A program made the position numbers and the translations under genes. The notes beneath the pieces were generated by a model. The model was not told the origin of the DNA and ran no database searches. It saw only the letters and a list, made by a program, of their open reading frames with translations. A DNA stretch of 64,000 nucleotides from Candidatus Dadabacteria bacterium (GTDB lineage: Bacteria > Desulfobacterota_D > UBA1144 > Nemesobacterales > Nemesobacteraceae), in the NCBI GenBank assembly GCA_022826905.1, contig JAJDUA010000034.1, positions 21,035-85,034 on the forward strand, in the 5' to 3' direction. How positions within the stretch are numbered: position 1 is the first letter of the stretch; the number at the start of each line of letters is the position of its first letter. Of this stretch, positions 42,538 to 52,905 are shown piece after piece.

Positions 42538-44127
42538 TTGGCGTTCGATATCATAAAAAACAAGCGGGGCCTTCTCACGAAGGCTCTACTTCTGCTGCTC
42601 GCTTTTACCTTCGTTATCGGCTTTGGATACGTGGGGGGAATAAGCATAGGAGGTAGAGGCCCCAGCGGCGGAGCTGCGGTTGAGGTGAACGGGGACAAGG
42701 TTTCCCTCGCGGAGTTCTACAACCTTAGGGATTCGATGCTTGACCGCTTGCGCCGCAGCGATCAGCAGATCTCGGATGAGCTTTTCGAATACGTGAATTT
42801 TTCCGTGATCGACTCGCTGGTTAACAAGAAGCTGCTTGCCCAGAAGGCCGAAGAACTGGGGATCAGGGTAAGCCAAGAGGAACTTTCTGACGCAATAAGA
42901 AACGACCCGGGTTTCCAGGTGGACGGCGCTTTCGTGGGGTTTGAGCGCTATCAGGACTTTATTTCAAGGGGACTTAACCGCACTGTGAAAGATTTCGAGG
43001 ATTCCTACAAGGAGGATCTCCTTGTGGCAAAGCTCGTTTCGGTCCTTGACAGTTCCGTAACGGCAAGCGACGAAGAGCTTTTAAGCGTCTACAGGACGCG
43101 CGAGGAGAAAATCGATCTTCACTACGTCTCGTTTTCGGCCCGGGACTACACGGAGGGTCAAAAACCGAGTGAAGAGGAAATCGCCCGGTATTACAGGGAA
43201 AACACCGATCTTTTCTGGGAGCCTGAGAAACGTATGGCGCGCTACGTAAAACTCGCTCCCGGGGATTTCACCGAGGATGCCGAGGTTTCCGACGAGGAAA
43301 TCGAGGCCTACTACACGACTTACCCGGAGGAGTTTGCTTCCGAAGGGATCCCGAAACCGTTTGACGACGTAAAGGGGGAGATAAAAAAGCAGCTTGTAGA
43401 GGGCAAGTCCAAGCTTCTCTACGGCCGGTTCCTTGAGGAGTTCCTCCAGAAACGCTCCTTCTCAGACCTTCTTTCCGGAAAAAGCTCGCTTGAGGTGAAA
43501 GAAACCGCGGAGTTTACGCTCGGAGGGGTGGATGGAGACGTTCCCGGTGCCATAAGAAGAGAAGCTTTTTCGGTAAAGAAAAACAGGCTCGCAAGCGTGG
43601 TGCTTCGGGATTTCACCTGGTTTTTCGAGGTAACCGGGGTTCAATCCTCGAAGCGGTCGGGAATTGAGTCCGTGCGCGGGGAGATTATAGAGGCCCTCAA
43701 AAAGGAAAAGGCCGTCGAGCGGGCCCGAGAATCCGCCGGAGAAAATCTCGCGAAAATAACCGCCTCGGGCAAAGGTTTCTCCGGGGCAGCCAAGTCCATG
43801 GGTCTTTCGGTGGAGCGCACCGGTTTTTTCTCAAGGTCCGATAATCCTCTGGACGTTGAGTCAGGGGATTTCATCTCAGACGTTTTCGGGCTGAGAAGCA
43901 ACCGTCCTACCCCCAATCGTGTTTACAAGTCGGGGGAGAGTTTCTACATAGTGTCGCTTGCGAAAACAAAGCCCGCCGACAGCGGTTACTTCGGGGTCGA
44001 GAAGGATTCTCTAAGGCGCCAGGAGATCTCGGCGCGAAAAGTGCTTGTGATCGAACGCCTGCTTGAGAACCTGAGAGAAAGCTCCAAGATCTCACACAAC
44101 AAGAACCTTTTCTCCCAGGGAGGGTGA
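42538..44127 (+). CDS. PpiD/SurA-N-like periplasmic chaperone without obvious parvulin domain
   Basis: The 529 residues have one N-terminal membrane anchor (KALLLLLAFTFVIGFGYVGG, about 15-34) and a SurA_N_3/PpiD-like segment (VEVNGDKVSLAEFYNLRDSM through VNKKLLAQKAEELGIRVSQE). Two repeats then follow: SEEEIARYYRENTDLFWEPE and SDEEIEAYYTTYPEEFASEG. The GGDFAxLAxxxS block that marks the parvulin isomerase domain is missing between them, so it is probably a chaperone without isomerase activity. The start is TTG behind AAGGAAA. It lies 255 bases before smc. Confidence 0.8.
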   Translation: MAFDIIKNKRGLLTKALLLLLAFTFVIGFGYVGGISIGGRGPSGGAAVEVNGDKVSLAEFYNLRDSMLDRLRRSDQQISDELFEYVNFSVIDSLVNKKLLAQKAEELGIRVSQEELSDAIRNDPGFQVDGAFVGFERYQDFISRGLNRTVKDFEDSYKEDLLVAKLVSVLDSSVTASDEELLSVYRTREEKIDLHYVSFSARDYTEGQKPSEEEIARYYRENTDLFWEPEKRMARYVKLAPGDFTEDAEVSDEEIEAYYTTYPEEFASEGIPKPFDDVKGEIKKQLVEGKSKLLYGRFLEEFLQKRSFSDLLSGKSSLEVKETAEFTLGGVDGDVPGAIRREAFSVKKNRLASVVLRDFTWFFEVTGVQSSKRSGIESVRGEIIEALKKEKAVERARESAGENLAKITASGKGFSGAAKSMGLSVERTGFFSRSDNPLDVESGDFISDVFGLRSNRPTPNRVYKSGESFYIVSLAKTKPADSGYFGVEKDSLRRQEISARKVLVIERLLENLRESSKISHNKNLFSQGG

Positions 44128-44143
44128 TTTCCCGACCGGGAAG

Positions 44144-44173
44144 TTGCAAATCCTCTAGATATTGTGGTATAGT
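44144..44173 (+). promoter_or_regulatory. Possible promoter for smc
   Basis: TTGCAA (44144-44149), an 18-base spacer and TATAGT (44168-44173) lie about 210 bases before the smc ATG, in the gap after the ppiD-like gene. Confidence 0.35.
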
Positions 44174-44382
44174 TTACTTTGACCGGAAGGCCTTGATCGA
44201 TAAGGAATCTTTTTCACGTACTGCCGGAAGTATCATCCCGGCAGCCTTCTTCAGGATTCTGGCCCTGTCAGGGCTTCTATATATGCATGCGGGAGCTTTA
44301 ACTTTCCCGGCTACGGCGAGGGTTTTGCGTAAAACAGGCGGCGGCACGCGTGAACGCAACGGTGCCGGGCCGCGGTTCTCCC

Positions 44383-47300
44383 ATGAGAATTAAAGCGCTT
44401 GAAATAGCAGGTTTTAAATCTTTTTACCTGAAGACGAGAATAGACTTCTCCGAGGGTATAACCGCGATAGTCGGTCCCAACGGCTGCGGAAAATCCAACA
44501 TTCTTGACGCCATCAGGTGGGTAATCGGCGAACATAACCCGAGACAACTGCGCGCGGGGGGCATGGAAGACGTTATCTCCAACGGGAGCGCCGAGCTCAA
44601 ACCTCTGGGCATGGCCGACGTGTCTCTGGTTCTTGAGGATGTCGAGGGTTTCGGTTTCGAGGAAGTAAGAATCCGGAGGAAACTTTACCGCTCGGGAGAG
44701 AGCGAATACAGCATAAACGGGGTCAAGTGCCGCCTCAAGGATATAACCGAGATGCTTCTTGACACCGGAATGGGAGCGAGGGCCTATTCGATCGTTGAGC
44801 AGGGCCAGGTCGAATCCTTCATAATGTCGAAGCCCGAAGAGAAAAGAAAGTTCATAGAGGAAGTCGCGGGGATCGAGAAGTACAAACTCAGAAGAAAGGA
44901 AACACGAAGCAGAATAGAATCGACTAGGGAGAACCTCTCTCGCGTTCTTGACATGAAGTGCGAGGTTTCGGACCGTATTGAGGCCGTGGCGCTTCAGGCA
45001 AAGCGTGCCAGGCAGTACGAGGAACTTGCCGGGCGAGCCCGCTCGCTTGAATTTGATATTCTCTCGGCCAAGCTCGCAAGCTCGCAGCAGCGCAAAGAAG
45101 CGCTTCTTGAAAAAAAGCTCGGTGCCGAGCAGTTTGTCCGCTCAGCTGACGCCGAGGCGGAGCAAAAACGCGGGTTGCTTCAAGAGGCGAGGGAGAAAAA
45201 CTCCGTTTCAGGCCAGGATCTGGGATCCCTTGAGAAGGAGATCTACGAGCTTCGGGCGCAGAAAAGGGAAAACGAGTACCGCAGGGCCTCGATCGAACGG
45301 GAGATCGCCGGGATTTCAAGTTACGTAAAGGACATTGAAGCCGAGATAGAGAGCCTCGGGCGCGAAGTTTCGGAGATGGAGGAGAAAAGCAGCCGCGCCG
45401 GACACCAGTCAGAGGAGCTTAAAAGCACCCGCCTTTCGGCTTCCGAGGAGATTTCGCGCGAGGAAGAGAACCTCGTGACACTGAAAAGCGAATGGGAGCA
45501 GAGCAGAAAAGAACTTGAGAAAACGGCGGACCTGGTCTCCGACGTGATGACCAGGAGAAGCTCGCTTGGAAGCACGGTAGGCGCTTTCTCAAAGGAGCTT
45601 GAGGAGCTTACGGAGAAAAAGGAGGTACTTGAGGGAGAGGCTTCCGTCTTGGAACTTGAGAAACTCGAATGCGAGAGGAGGCTTGCTTCGCTTCGCGGCC
45701 GGGAAGGGGAGATAAAAGATGAATTTACCTCGGCCGCCAAAGAGAAAGAAGAGATCGATTCGCGTCTTTACGACCTTAGGGTCGAGCATGAGAAAAAACT
45801 CGGCGAACTGAGGGGGTTTGAAGGCAGGAAAAAAGACTGCGTCTCCAGAGTGGAGGCCCTTAACAGAATACAGAGCAACTACGAATGGCTTCCTGACGCC
45901 ACGCGCAAGTTCGTCCTTGAACGCAAGCAAAGGGGAGTGCTGGGGGTAGTTTCCGATTTCGTTTCCGTTCCGAGAAACTATGAAAGAGCGGTAGAGGCGG
46001 CCTTCGGGGAAAAACTCAACTGGATAGTGGTCGAAGGGAGTACGGAGGCGGTCGCCGCGGTTGAGCTTCTAAGGGAGTTTGACGCGGGAAGGGGAACCTT
46101 CATACCGGCAACCGACCGGTTCGCGGCAAACGGCTCGGGCAACGGAAACGGCAGGACCAACGGAAACGGCAAGCCGGATGCCACTTCCCTTAACAGCCTC
46201 CTTGACGTGAAAGTGATAGAGAAAGGCCTTGTTGAGTCGATGCTGCAGGAAGTTTACGTCACTTCCGATCTCAGGGAAGCCATCAGGCTTAAGAATCGGA
46301 CGGGAAATGGCGCGTGCTTCGCCACCCTCGAGGGGGACTACGTCGATTCGCATGGAGCCGTGACGGGTGGAAAATCCCTGGCGGGTGTGTTTGAGAGAAA
46401 AAGGGAAATCGAGGAGCTTGAGGGGCAGACACAGACCCTTCTGGCCAACATAGAGAAACTGGAGTCTGCCTGCAGGACGCTTAGAGAAGAAGTGGATGGG
46501 CTTGAGGGCCGCCGGGTGCAGGTCGAGGAGCTTCTTCGGCGCTGCGAGATAAGCTCGGTTGAAAACGCAAAGGACCGCTCGAACGCGGAGACCAGGATAG
46601 AAGAGCTGGGGACGAGAATCGGGAACCTCGAGGCGCAGCGCGACGAGCTTGATCGAAAGCTCGGGAGTAAAAACCGCACTGTCGAGGAGATGGAGTCGCT
46701 TATAGAGCAGCTTGACGGCCAGAGAAGTGCGCTTGAGTCAAAGTATGGGGAAATCGAAAAGCGGGCCCTCGGGTTTGCGGAGGAGGAAAAAGCGCTTCAG
46801 GAGAAAATAACCAAACTCAGGATAGAGAACGCCGGGGTTCTTGAAAGGGAGCGGGCCCTTGAGCACGAAATATCGGAAGCCGAGAGGATAAAAGCGGTTA
46901 TAAACGAGAAGCTTTCGCTTAGAACAAAAGATGGGGAGCTTAAAAAACAGGAAGCCGAAGCACTTGCCCTGTCTAGGCACCAGGCGGAAGAGGAGTTTGA
47001 GAAGATCTGCCGCGATCTCGGCTTAAGAGAAGAATCCTTCGGGGAGCTCAGGGAAAGGGTATCGCACTACGCGGAGGAACTCCGCAGAAGCGAAGAGGAA
47101 TTTGAGGCTGCGGCACAAGAACTTTCCTCGCGAAGAGAGCAGCTTGCCTCGGCCCAGGCGCAGCTTGAGCGTGCGGGGGACGAGTTTGAGTATCTGAGCG
47201 AACGGTACGCAGAGACATTCGGCGATGCTACCCCCGATACTTCGCAAAGCCCGGATCTCTCCAGTGTTTCGATACCCGATGCGGATAGGGAACTTAAGAC

Positions 47301-47919
47301 GCTTCGGCGGCGCATAGAGAATTTCGGTCCCGTGAATCTGCTTGCGCCCGAGGAATACGAGCAGCTTGAGGAGAGAAACGGGTTTCTGCATCGCCAGACC
47401 GATGACCTCGCCCGGGCGCTTGATTATCTTGAGGGCGCTATACGAAAACTCGACAGGGAGTCGGTTTCAAGGTTCCGGGAGGCGTTTGAGACTGTAAACG
47501 GGAAATTCAGCGAAACCTTCTGCAAGCTTTTCGAAAACGGAGAGGCTCGCCTTGAGCTTACAGACCCCAGAAATCTGCTTGAAACCGGAGTGGAGGTCAT
47601 GATCAGGCCCGGAGGAAAGAGGTTCCAGCCGATAAACCTGCTCTCGGGAGGGGAAAAGGCGCTTTCGGCCATAGCGGTCATAATCTCCGCATGTCTGGTA
47701 AAGCCCGTTCCCTTTGTATTTCTGGATGAAATAGACGCCGCACTTGACGAAGTGAACACGGTGAGGTTCAACAAGATCCTGAGCGAGATAGCGGCCCACT
47801 CCCAGGTGGCCGTCATCACACATAACAGAAAAACCATGCACGAGGCCGATGCGCTTATAGGAATAACCACAGACGGTACCGCCGCTTCGAGGGTTGTAAG
47901 CGTGAAGCTTGACGCCTGA
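44383..47919 (+). CDS. smc: Chromosome segregation ATPase SMC
   Basis: SMC compacts and aligns sister chromosomes and is loaded by ParB at parS; two or more parS sites are in this window. The 1178 residues start MRIKALEIAGFKSFYLKT, with Walker A GPNGCGKSN at 31-39. Long coiled coils flank a hinge around 510-650. The C-terminal ATPase half has NLLSGGEKALSAIA and FVFLDEIDAALDEVN. I chose ATG 44383; a GTG 33 bases earlier would add a non-conserved tail. The hinge contains a low-complexity Asn-Gly insertion near 581-596. No scpA or scpB is adjacent. Confidence 0.96.
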   Translation: MRIKALEIAGFKSFYLKTRIDFSEGITAIVGPNGCGKSNILDAIRWVIGEHNPRQLRAGGMEDVISNGSAELKPLGMADVSLVLEDVEGFGFEEVRIRRKLYRSGESEYSINGVKCRLKDITEMLLDTGMGARAYSIVEQGQVESFIMSKPEEKRKFIEEVAGIEKYKLRRKETRSRIESTRENLSRVLDMKCEVSDRIEAVALQAKRARQYEELAGRARSLEFDILSAKLASSQQRKEALLEKKLGAEQFVRSADAEAEQKRGLLQEAREKNSVSGQDLGSLEKEIYELRAQKRENEYRRASIEREIAGISSYVKDIEAEIESLGREVSEMEEKSSRAGHQSEELKSTRLSASEEISREEENLVTLKSEWEQSRKELEKTADLVSDVMTRRSSLGSTVGAFSKELEELTEKKEVLEGEASVLELEKLECERRLASLRGREGEIKDEFTSAAKEKEEIDSRLYDLRVEHEKKLGELRGFEGRKKDCVSRVEALNRIQSNYEWLPDATRKFVLERKQRGVLGVVSDFVSVPRNYERAVEAAFGEKLNWIVVEGSTEAVAAVELLREFDAGRGTFIPATDRFAANGSGNGNGRTNGNGKPDATSLNSLLDVKVIEKGLVESMLQEVYVTSDLREAIRLKNRTGNGACFATLEGDYVDSHGAVTGGKSLAGVFERKREIEELEGQTQTLLANIEKLESACRTLREEVDGLEGRRVQVEELLRRCEISSVENAKDRSNAETRIEELGTRIGNLEAQRDELDRKLGSKNRTVEEMESLIEQLDGQRSALESKYGEIEKRALGFAEEEKALQEKITKLRIENAGVLERERALEHEISEAERIKAVINEKLSLRTKDGELKKQEAEALALSRHQAEEEFEKICRDLGLREESFGELRERVSHYAEELRRSEEEFEAAAQELSSRREQLASAQAQLERAGDEFEYLSERYAETFGDATPDTSQSPDLSSVSIPDADRELKTLRRRIENFGPVNLLAPEEYEQLEERNGFLHRQTDDLARALDYLEGAIRKLDRESVSRFREAFETVNGKFSETFCKLFENGEARLELTDPRNLLETGVEVMIRPGGKRFQPINLLSGGEKALSAIAVIISACLVKPVPFVFLDEIDAALDEVNTVRFNKILSEIAAHSQVAVITHNRKTMHEADALIGITTDGTAASRVVSVKLDA

Positions 47920-47974
47920 AGCCAGAAATCCCTTGTCTATTTCCCACGGATTATTAGACTGTTTTAGGAGAGTT

Positions 47975-47995
47975 GTTCCCGGGCGTTCCGGGAAC
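47975..47995 (+). other. Hairpin in the smc-secA gap, before secA
   Basis: GTTCCCGG (47975-47982) and CCGGGAAC (47988-47995) form a perfect eight-base stem with loop GCGTT, 27 bases before the secA ATG. No T tract follows, so it is not an ordinary terminator. It could be a leader element or the root of a processing site. Confidence 0.4.
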
Positions 47996-48022
47996 CGCTA
48001 GCAAAGGAGACCGCTTCGGCGA

Positions 48023-50878
48023 ATGATTTCTTACGTCCTGAAAAAAATAGTCGGCTCGCAGAATGAAAGGGAGGTAAAAAAGCTCGGCGTTCTGGCAGAG
48101 CAGATAAACGCCCTTGAAGAAACACTGGTCAAGATTCCTACCACGGAGCTTCGCGCGAAGACCGCGCAATTCCGGGAACTGATAGATTCCCGCCTCGGCA
48201 CGAACGGAAACCCGTCCGACGAGAAGTATTTCGCTGAGATGGAGCGGGTTCTCGAGGAGATACTGCCCGAAGCGTTCGCCGCTGTGAGGGAAGCGTCGAG
48301 AAGAACGATAGCCATGAGGCATTTCGACGTCCAGATGATAGGGGGGACAGTTCTTCACAAGGGCAGAATAGCCGAGATGAGAACCGGGGAAGGAAAGACG
48401 CTGGTCGCCGTTCTGCCTCTTTACCTAAATGCCCTTACGGGGCTCGGTTCCCACCTTATTACCGTAAACGATTACCTTGCTGCCAGGGATGCTACCTGGA
48501 TGTCGCCGATTTTTATGGTCCTAGGCATGAAAGTGGGGGTTATAAATCACGACGCCTCCTACGTGCTTGCCTGGGAGGACCCGAAGCGGGCCGAAGAGTC
48601 CGTAGAGAAGAGCCTGACCGCGTGGCCGAACGAGTATCTGGCAAGCGACGTTCTTCCCGAAAAAAACCTCGACATCATAAATTCCTTCAAGACCTGCCTT
48701 GAGCCTTCATCCAGGCAGGACTCCTACCAAGCGGATATTACTTACGGCACCAACAACGAGTTCGGTTTCGACTACCTGCGCGACAACATGAAGTTCTCTC
48801 TTGAGAGCTACGTTCAGCGCGGCCACAATTTTGCCATAGTGGACGAGGTCGACAGCATTCTCATAGACGAGGCAAGAACCCCGCTTATAATCTCGGGGCC
48901 TTCGGAAGACTCGACCGATCTTTACTACAAGGTGGACAGGGTCGTGAAGACGCTCTCCGGGGAGACCGACTTCACGGTGGACGAGAAAACAAGGCAGGTG
49001 GATCTCACTGAGGACGGGGTTTCCAAGGTGGAGAGAGCCCTCGACGTTCCGAACCTCTACGACCCCGTCAATCTCAAGACTTTGCACCATGTTAACCAGT
49101 CGCTTCGCGCCAACGCCCTTTTCAACCGCGATGTCGACTACATGATGCAGGACGGAAAGGTGGTGATAGTTGACGAGTTCACGGGAAGGCTGATGCCGGG
49201 ACGCAGGTGGAGCGACGGGCTTCACCAGGCGGTCGAGGCCAAGGAAGGGGTGGAAATCGAAAGCGAGAACCAGACGATGGCCACCATAACCATCCAGAAC
49301 TACTTCAGGATGTACAGAAAGCTTGCCGGGATGACGGGTACCGCCGACACGGAAGCGTTCGAGTTCAAGCACATATACGATCTCGACGTCACCGTGATAC
49401 CGACCCACAAGCCGCTTATAAGGAAGGATTACGATGATGTTGTCTACAGGACCGAACCCGAGAAGTTCAACGCCGCGTGCGCGGAGATAGAGGAAATGAA
49501 TTCTGCCGGCCGGCCGGTGCTTGTCGGCACCTCATCGATCGAGCAGTCGGAAAAACTGAGCGGCTATCTTGAGAAGATAGGTCTTCACCACAACATACTT
49601 AACGCCAAGCAGCACGGAAAGGAAGCCGAGATCGTAGCCCAGGCGGGCAGAGTGGGGGCCATAACCATAGCGACCAATATGGCGGGACGGGGAACGGACA
49701 TACTGCTCGGCGGAAACCCCGAGTTTCTTGCGGGGGATATTCTCAGGAAAGAGTTCAGGGTCCAGCCCGAGGAAGCGGGTCCCAAGCAGTACGAGGAAGC
49801 GCTTTTCGAGGCGAAATCAATCTGCGATTCGGAAAAGGAGAAAGTTAAGGAACTCGGCGGCCTTCATATTCTTTCTGTGGAAAGGCACGAGGCTAGGAGG
49901 ATAGACAACCAGTTTAGGGGAAGAGCGGGAAGGCAGGGAGATGACGGGTCTTCGAGGTTTTATGTTTCCCTTGAAGACGACCTGATGCGTATTTTCGCCT
50001 CGGAGAGGATAACGGGTGTTATGGATAAGCTCGGGTGGGAGGAAGGGGAGCCGATTGAGCACTCGATGATAAGCAAGTCTATTGAGAACGCCCAGAAAAA
50101 GGTCGAGGGAAGGAATTTTGACATACGCAAGCATCTTTTGAGATACGACGATGTTCTCAACACGCAGAGGGATGTTGTCTACAGACAGCGCCGCGAGATC
50201 CTTGAAGGCGGTGAGAGCCTGAAAGAGATGCTTTTTTCTTCTTCAGAAGACATCGTTCGGGAAGTCGTGGGCAGTTACCTTGCCGGTCGGGAAGACCGTT
50301 CGGAATCTGATTTCTCCGAGCTCTGCGAAGCTATCGGGAGGGTTTTCGGAACGGAGATCGAAATAGATTCCCTTGCCAAGGCGGACGGAGAAGTAATAAC
50401 GGAAGAAGTCACCGGAAAACTGATTGCCGCATACCGGGAAAAAGAAGAGAAGATAGGTTCTGAAAACCTCTCGCAGGTCGAGCGCTACGTCATGCTTCAG
50501 CACATCGACTACCTGTGGAAGGATCATCTTCTTAACATGGATCACCTGAGGGAAGGAGTGGGACTCAGGGGATACGCACAGAAAGACCCCCTTCGGGAAT
50601 ATACCAAAGAGGGTTTCGACATGTTCGCTCTCATGATGGACAAGTTCAGGATGGACGTCTGCTCGAACCTTTTCAGGATACAGCCCGCGAGCGAAGAACA
50701 GATCGAGGAACTTGAGAGAAAAAGGGAACTTGAGGAGAAAAAAATGGTGCTCGGGCGGGGAGAAGGGTCAGAAGAAAAGCCAAAGACCCCGGTCAGGAGA
50801 ACGCAGAAGAAAGTCGGTCGGAACAGCCCGTGCCCCTGTGGCAGCGGCAAGAAATACAAAAAGTGCTGCGGTCGGTAA
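48023..50878 (+). CDS. secA: Preprotein translocase ATPase SecA
   Basis: SecA drives Sec-dependent export with ATP. The 951 residues have Walker A TGEGKT at 121-126, the DEAD-like [19 protein letters not shown], the cross-linking domain, [20 protein letters not shown], and [20 protein letters not shown]. The protein ends with a zinc SEC-C motif ([18 protein letters not shown]). Compared with E. coli SecA there is a roughly 45-residue insertion before [20 protein letters not shown] (about 167-213, including [16 protein letters not shown]). AAGGAGA precedes the ATG. Confidence 0.97.
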   Translation: MISYVLKKIVGSQNEREVKKLGVLAEQINALEETLVKIPTTELRAKTAQFRELIDSRLGTNGNPSDEKYFAEMERVLEEILPEAFAAVREASRRTIAMRHFDVQMIGGTVLHKGRIAEMRTGEGKTLVAVLPLYLNALTGLGSHLITVNDYLAARDATWMSPIFMVLGMKVGVINHDASYVLAWEDPKRAEESVEKSLTAWPNEYLASDVLPEKNLDIINSFKTCLEPSSRQDSYQADITYGTNNEFGFDYLRDNMKFSLESYVQRGHNFAIVDEVDSILIDEARTPLIISGPSEDSTDLYYKVDRVVKTLSGETDFTVDEKTRQVDLTEDGVSKVERALDVPNLYDPVNLKTLHHVNQSLRANALFNRDVDYMMQDGKVVIVDEFTGRLMPGRRWSDGLHQAVEAKEGVEIESENQTMATITIQNYFRMYRKLAGMTGTADTEAFEFKHIYDLDVTVIPTHKPLIRKDYDDVVYRTEPEKFNAACAEIEEMNSAGRPVLVGTSSIEQSEKLSGYLEKIGLHHNILNAKQHGKEAEIVAQAGRVGAITIATNMAGRGTDILLGGNPEFLAGDILRKEFRVQPEEAGPKQYEEALFEAKSICDSEKEKVKELGGLHILSVERHEARRIDNQFRGRAGRQGDDGSSRFYVSLEDDLMRIFASERITGVMDKLGWEEGEPIEHSMISKSIENAQKKVEGRNFDIRKHLLRYDDVLNTQRDVVYRQRREILEGGESLKEMLFSSSEDIVREVVGSYLAGREDRSESDFSELCEAIGRVFGTEIEIDSLAKADGEVITEEVTGKLIAAYREKEEKIGSENLSQVERYVMLQHIDYLWKDHLLNMDHLREGVGLRGYAQKDPLREYTKEGFDMFALMMDKFRMDVCSNLFRIQPASEEQIEELERKRELEEKKMVLGRGEGSEEKPKTPVRRTQKKVGRNSPCPCGSGKKYKKCCGR

Positions 50879-50901
50879 TAATATTTGGATAAGGTGTCTT
50901 A

Positions 50902-51168
50902 ATGGCTGGAAAAATCTACATTCGCAGGGGGAGGATTTCTTTTTTGTCTCTTCCCTTCATTGCGCTTTTCGTGGTTGTGGCCGTCTGCCTTTTCGCGTTT
51001 TTCGGCGTTCTGGCTCTGGTTGCGCTAGGTGTGCTCGGAGCAGGTGCCTCGGTTTTGAGGAAGCTGTTTCCGGGCAAGGGTAGAAAACCCGGTCCCCGAG
51101 TGGGCGGACCTGGAGGGGATACTATTACCCTCGGAGAGGATGAGTACGAAATAAGGGATGCAGACTAG
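50902..51168 (+). CDS. Small membrane protein, unrecognised
   Basis: I do not recognise this 88-residue protein. It has a basic N-terminus (KIYIRRGRISF), then one long or two short hydrophobic helices (about 14-52, with FIALFVVVAVCLFAFFGVLA). A basic Pro/Gly-rich linker and an acidic tail (GEDEYEIRDAD) follow. AAGGTG lies before the ATG, 23 bases after the secA stop. It may share the secA transcript. The topology suggests an inner-membrane protein with a cytoplasmic acidic tail. Confidence 0.65.
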   Translation: MAGKIYIRRGRISFLSLPFIALFVVVAVCLFAFFGVLALVALGVLGAGASVLRKLFPGKGRKPGPRVGGPGGDTITLGEDEYEIRDAD

Positions 51169-51197
51169 CTTCCCCAGTACAGTGTGCGGAACTTGCT

Positions 51198-51488
51198 TCA
51201 GAGCGCATTTTCTATTTCCCCTGCCAGATTCAGGTCTTTCTCCGTGATTCCGCCCTCGCTGTGTGTTGAGAGCGTGATGGAAACCTTGTTCCACCGTATG
51301 AGGATGTCGGGGTGGTGGTCTGCCCTTTCGGAAAGAAGTGCGACCTTGTTCACAAAACCCATGGAATCGACGAAATTTCTGAGGACAAACGTTTTTTCTA
51401 TCTCTTCTCCTTTCCTCTGCCAACCTTGAAGGCCCTCAAGCGCGGAAGAAATTTCTTTTTCAGTTAAAAGTGCCATATATTTTTTCAT
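51198..51488 (-). CDS. phhB: 4a-hydroxytetrahydrobiopterin dehydratase (PCD/DCoH)
   Basis: This enzyme dehydrates pterin-4a-carbinolamine and is often linked with folate or pterin metabolism. The 96 residues contain GWQRKGEEIEKTFVLRNFVD, then ADHHPDILIRWNKVSITLST and the family-typical THSEGGITEKDLNLAGEI. It is read leftward opposite folK, from nearly the same 15-base gap. No phenylalanine hydroxylase gene is seen, so a recycling role for another pterin pathway is possible. Confidence 0.93.
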   Translation of the reverse strand: MKKYMALLTEKEISSALEGLQGWQRKGEEIEKTFVLRNFVDSMGFVNKVALLSERADHHPDILIRWNKVSITLSTHSEGGITEKDLNLAGEIENAL

Positions 51489-51503
51489 TATATATTAACT
51501 GGG

Positions 51504-52034
51504 GTGAGTATTCCATTGAGCGAGCCCGAAGTTTCTCTGAATGTCGTTTTCATAGGTGTCGGAGCCAACCTTGGCCCCGTGCGTGAGAATTTCGCCCGAG
51601 CGCTGAGGAGCATGCAGAAGTGCGCGCGCGTGTTGGCGGTATCCTCTCTTTACGAATCGGACCCCGTGGGACCAAAGGACCAGCCGAAATTCACAAACGC
51701 CGTCGTTAAGGTGGAGACGGAACTTTCCCCTTTTGGGCTTCTCGATCACCTCAAGGCAATAGAAAAGGAGATCGGGAGAAAAAAAACGAAGAGGTGGGGA
51801 CCCAGGGTGATCGACCTCGACATAATCTTCTATGGAGATCTTGTAATAAGCACGGATTCCTTGGTGATTCCTCACCCGAGGGCCCACGAAAGAAGATTTG
51901 TCTTGGAGCCTCTGCTCGAGATAGAACCGGCCGCTTGGCATCCCGTTAAGAACATGACGGTAAGAGATATATGTTCCGGGCTTGGGAATTCGCAGGCGAT
52001 TTCGAAAACCGAAGGTCCCGAGGTGCTTCGCTGA
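51504..52034 (+). CDS. folK: 2-amino-4-hydroxy-6-hydroxymethyldihydropteridine pyrophosphokinase
   Basis: FolK transfers pyrophosphate from ATP to the pterin before dihydropteroate formation. The 176 residues contain FIGVGANLGPVRENFARAL, SLYESDPVGPKDQPKFTNAV and RWGPRVIDLDIIFYGD with the Asp pair that binds Mg-ATP. The start is GTG. It is divergent from phhB and convergent with folD (14-base gap). The folP gene is not in the window. Confidence 0.94.
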   Translation: MSIPLSEPEVSLNVVFIGVGANLGPVRENFARALRSMQKCARVLAVSSLYESDPVGPKDQPKFTNAVVKVETELSPFGLLDHLKAIEKEIGRKKTKRWGPRVIDLDIIFYGDLVISTDSLVIPHPRAHERRFVLEPLLEIEPAAWHPVKNMTVRDICSGLGNSQAISKTEGPEVLR

Positions 52035-52047
52035 CTCCGGTTTGAAG

Positions 52048-52905
52048 CTACTTGCCAAGCGCGAATGTCTCCGCCGCCTCAAGCGTGTTCCAAAGAAGCA
52101 TGGTTATGGTCATCGGACCCACCCCGCCGGGAACGGGAGTGATGTAAGAGGCCTTTCCCTTTACGTCCTCAAAGTCAATGTCGCCGACGATCTTTCCGCT
52201 CTCGCTCCTGTTGATTCCGACATCGACTACTACGGCTCCTTCTTTTATCATCTCTTTCTTTATGAACTGCGGATCCCCGATTGCGACTATCAGTATGTCC
52301 GCCATGGTGGTTATGGCCTGCAGGTTTTCAGTTTCGATATGGGCTATGGTTACGGTGGCGTCCCTGTTGAGCATCAAGGCCGCTGCGGGTTTTCCAACTA
52401 TGTTGCTTTTTCCCACGACCACTACGTGCTTGCCGAATATCTCTATGCCGTAGTAATCGAGAAGCTTTTCTATTCCGTACGGGGTGCAGGAGATGGCGCT
52501 GGGATTTTCCTGGAACAGTTTTCCGGTGTTCTCGGGATGAAATCCGTCGACATCTTTGTCAGGAGATACCTTTCTTATCACTTTTTCCGGGTTCATATGG
52601 ATCGGAAGGGGAAGCTGTACCAGTATGCCGTGAATCTTTTCATTTAGGTTGAGACGCTCTATCAGTGAAAGAAGCTCCTCTTCTGAGGTTTCCTCTGGAA
52701 GATTGTATTCTTCTGAAAGCATTCCACATCTTTCGCATGCTCTTCTCTTGTTCCTCACGTATATTTCGGACGCGGGATCATTGCCGACTAGAATGGAAGC
52801 AAGACCGGGCACTACTCCCGTGCTGTCTTTAAGTTCCTTGGTCCTTTGGATGATCCATTTTTTAATGTCTTTAGAGACTTTTTTGCCATCCATGATTTTA
52901 GACAT
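52048..52905 (-). CDS. folD: Methylenetetrahydrofolate dehydrogenase / cyclohydrolase FolD
   Basis: FolD interconverts 5,10-methylene- and 10-formyl-tetrahydrofolate. The 285 residues contain LASILVGNDPASEIYVRNKR (where many family members have the catalytic YxxxK), then GILVQLPLPIHMNPEKV and DKDVDGFHPENTGKL. The Rossmann part has VVVGKSNIVGKPAAALML, and the protein continues TPVPGGVGPMTITMLLWNTL. ATG 52905 has AGGGAA about seven bases upstream; a longer in-frame reading adds a hydrophobic stretch that is not family-like. Confidence 0.95.
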   Translation of the reverse strand: MSKIMDGKKVSKDIKKWIIQRTKELKDSTGVVPGLASILVGNDPASEIYVRNKRRACERCGMLSEEYNLPEETSEEELLSLIERLNLNEKIHGILVQLPLPIHMNPEKVIRKVSPDKDVDGFHPENTGKLFQENPSAISCTPYGIEKLLDYYGIEIFGKHVVVVGKSNIVGKPAAALMLNRDATVTIAHIETENLQAITTMADILIVAIGDPQFIKKEMIKEGAVVVDVGINRSESGKIVGDIDFEDVKGKASYITPVPGGVGPMTITMLLWNTLEAAETFALGK

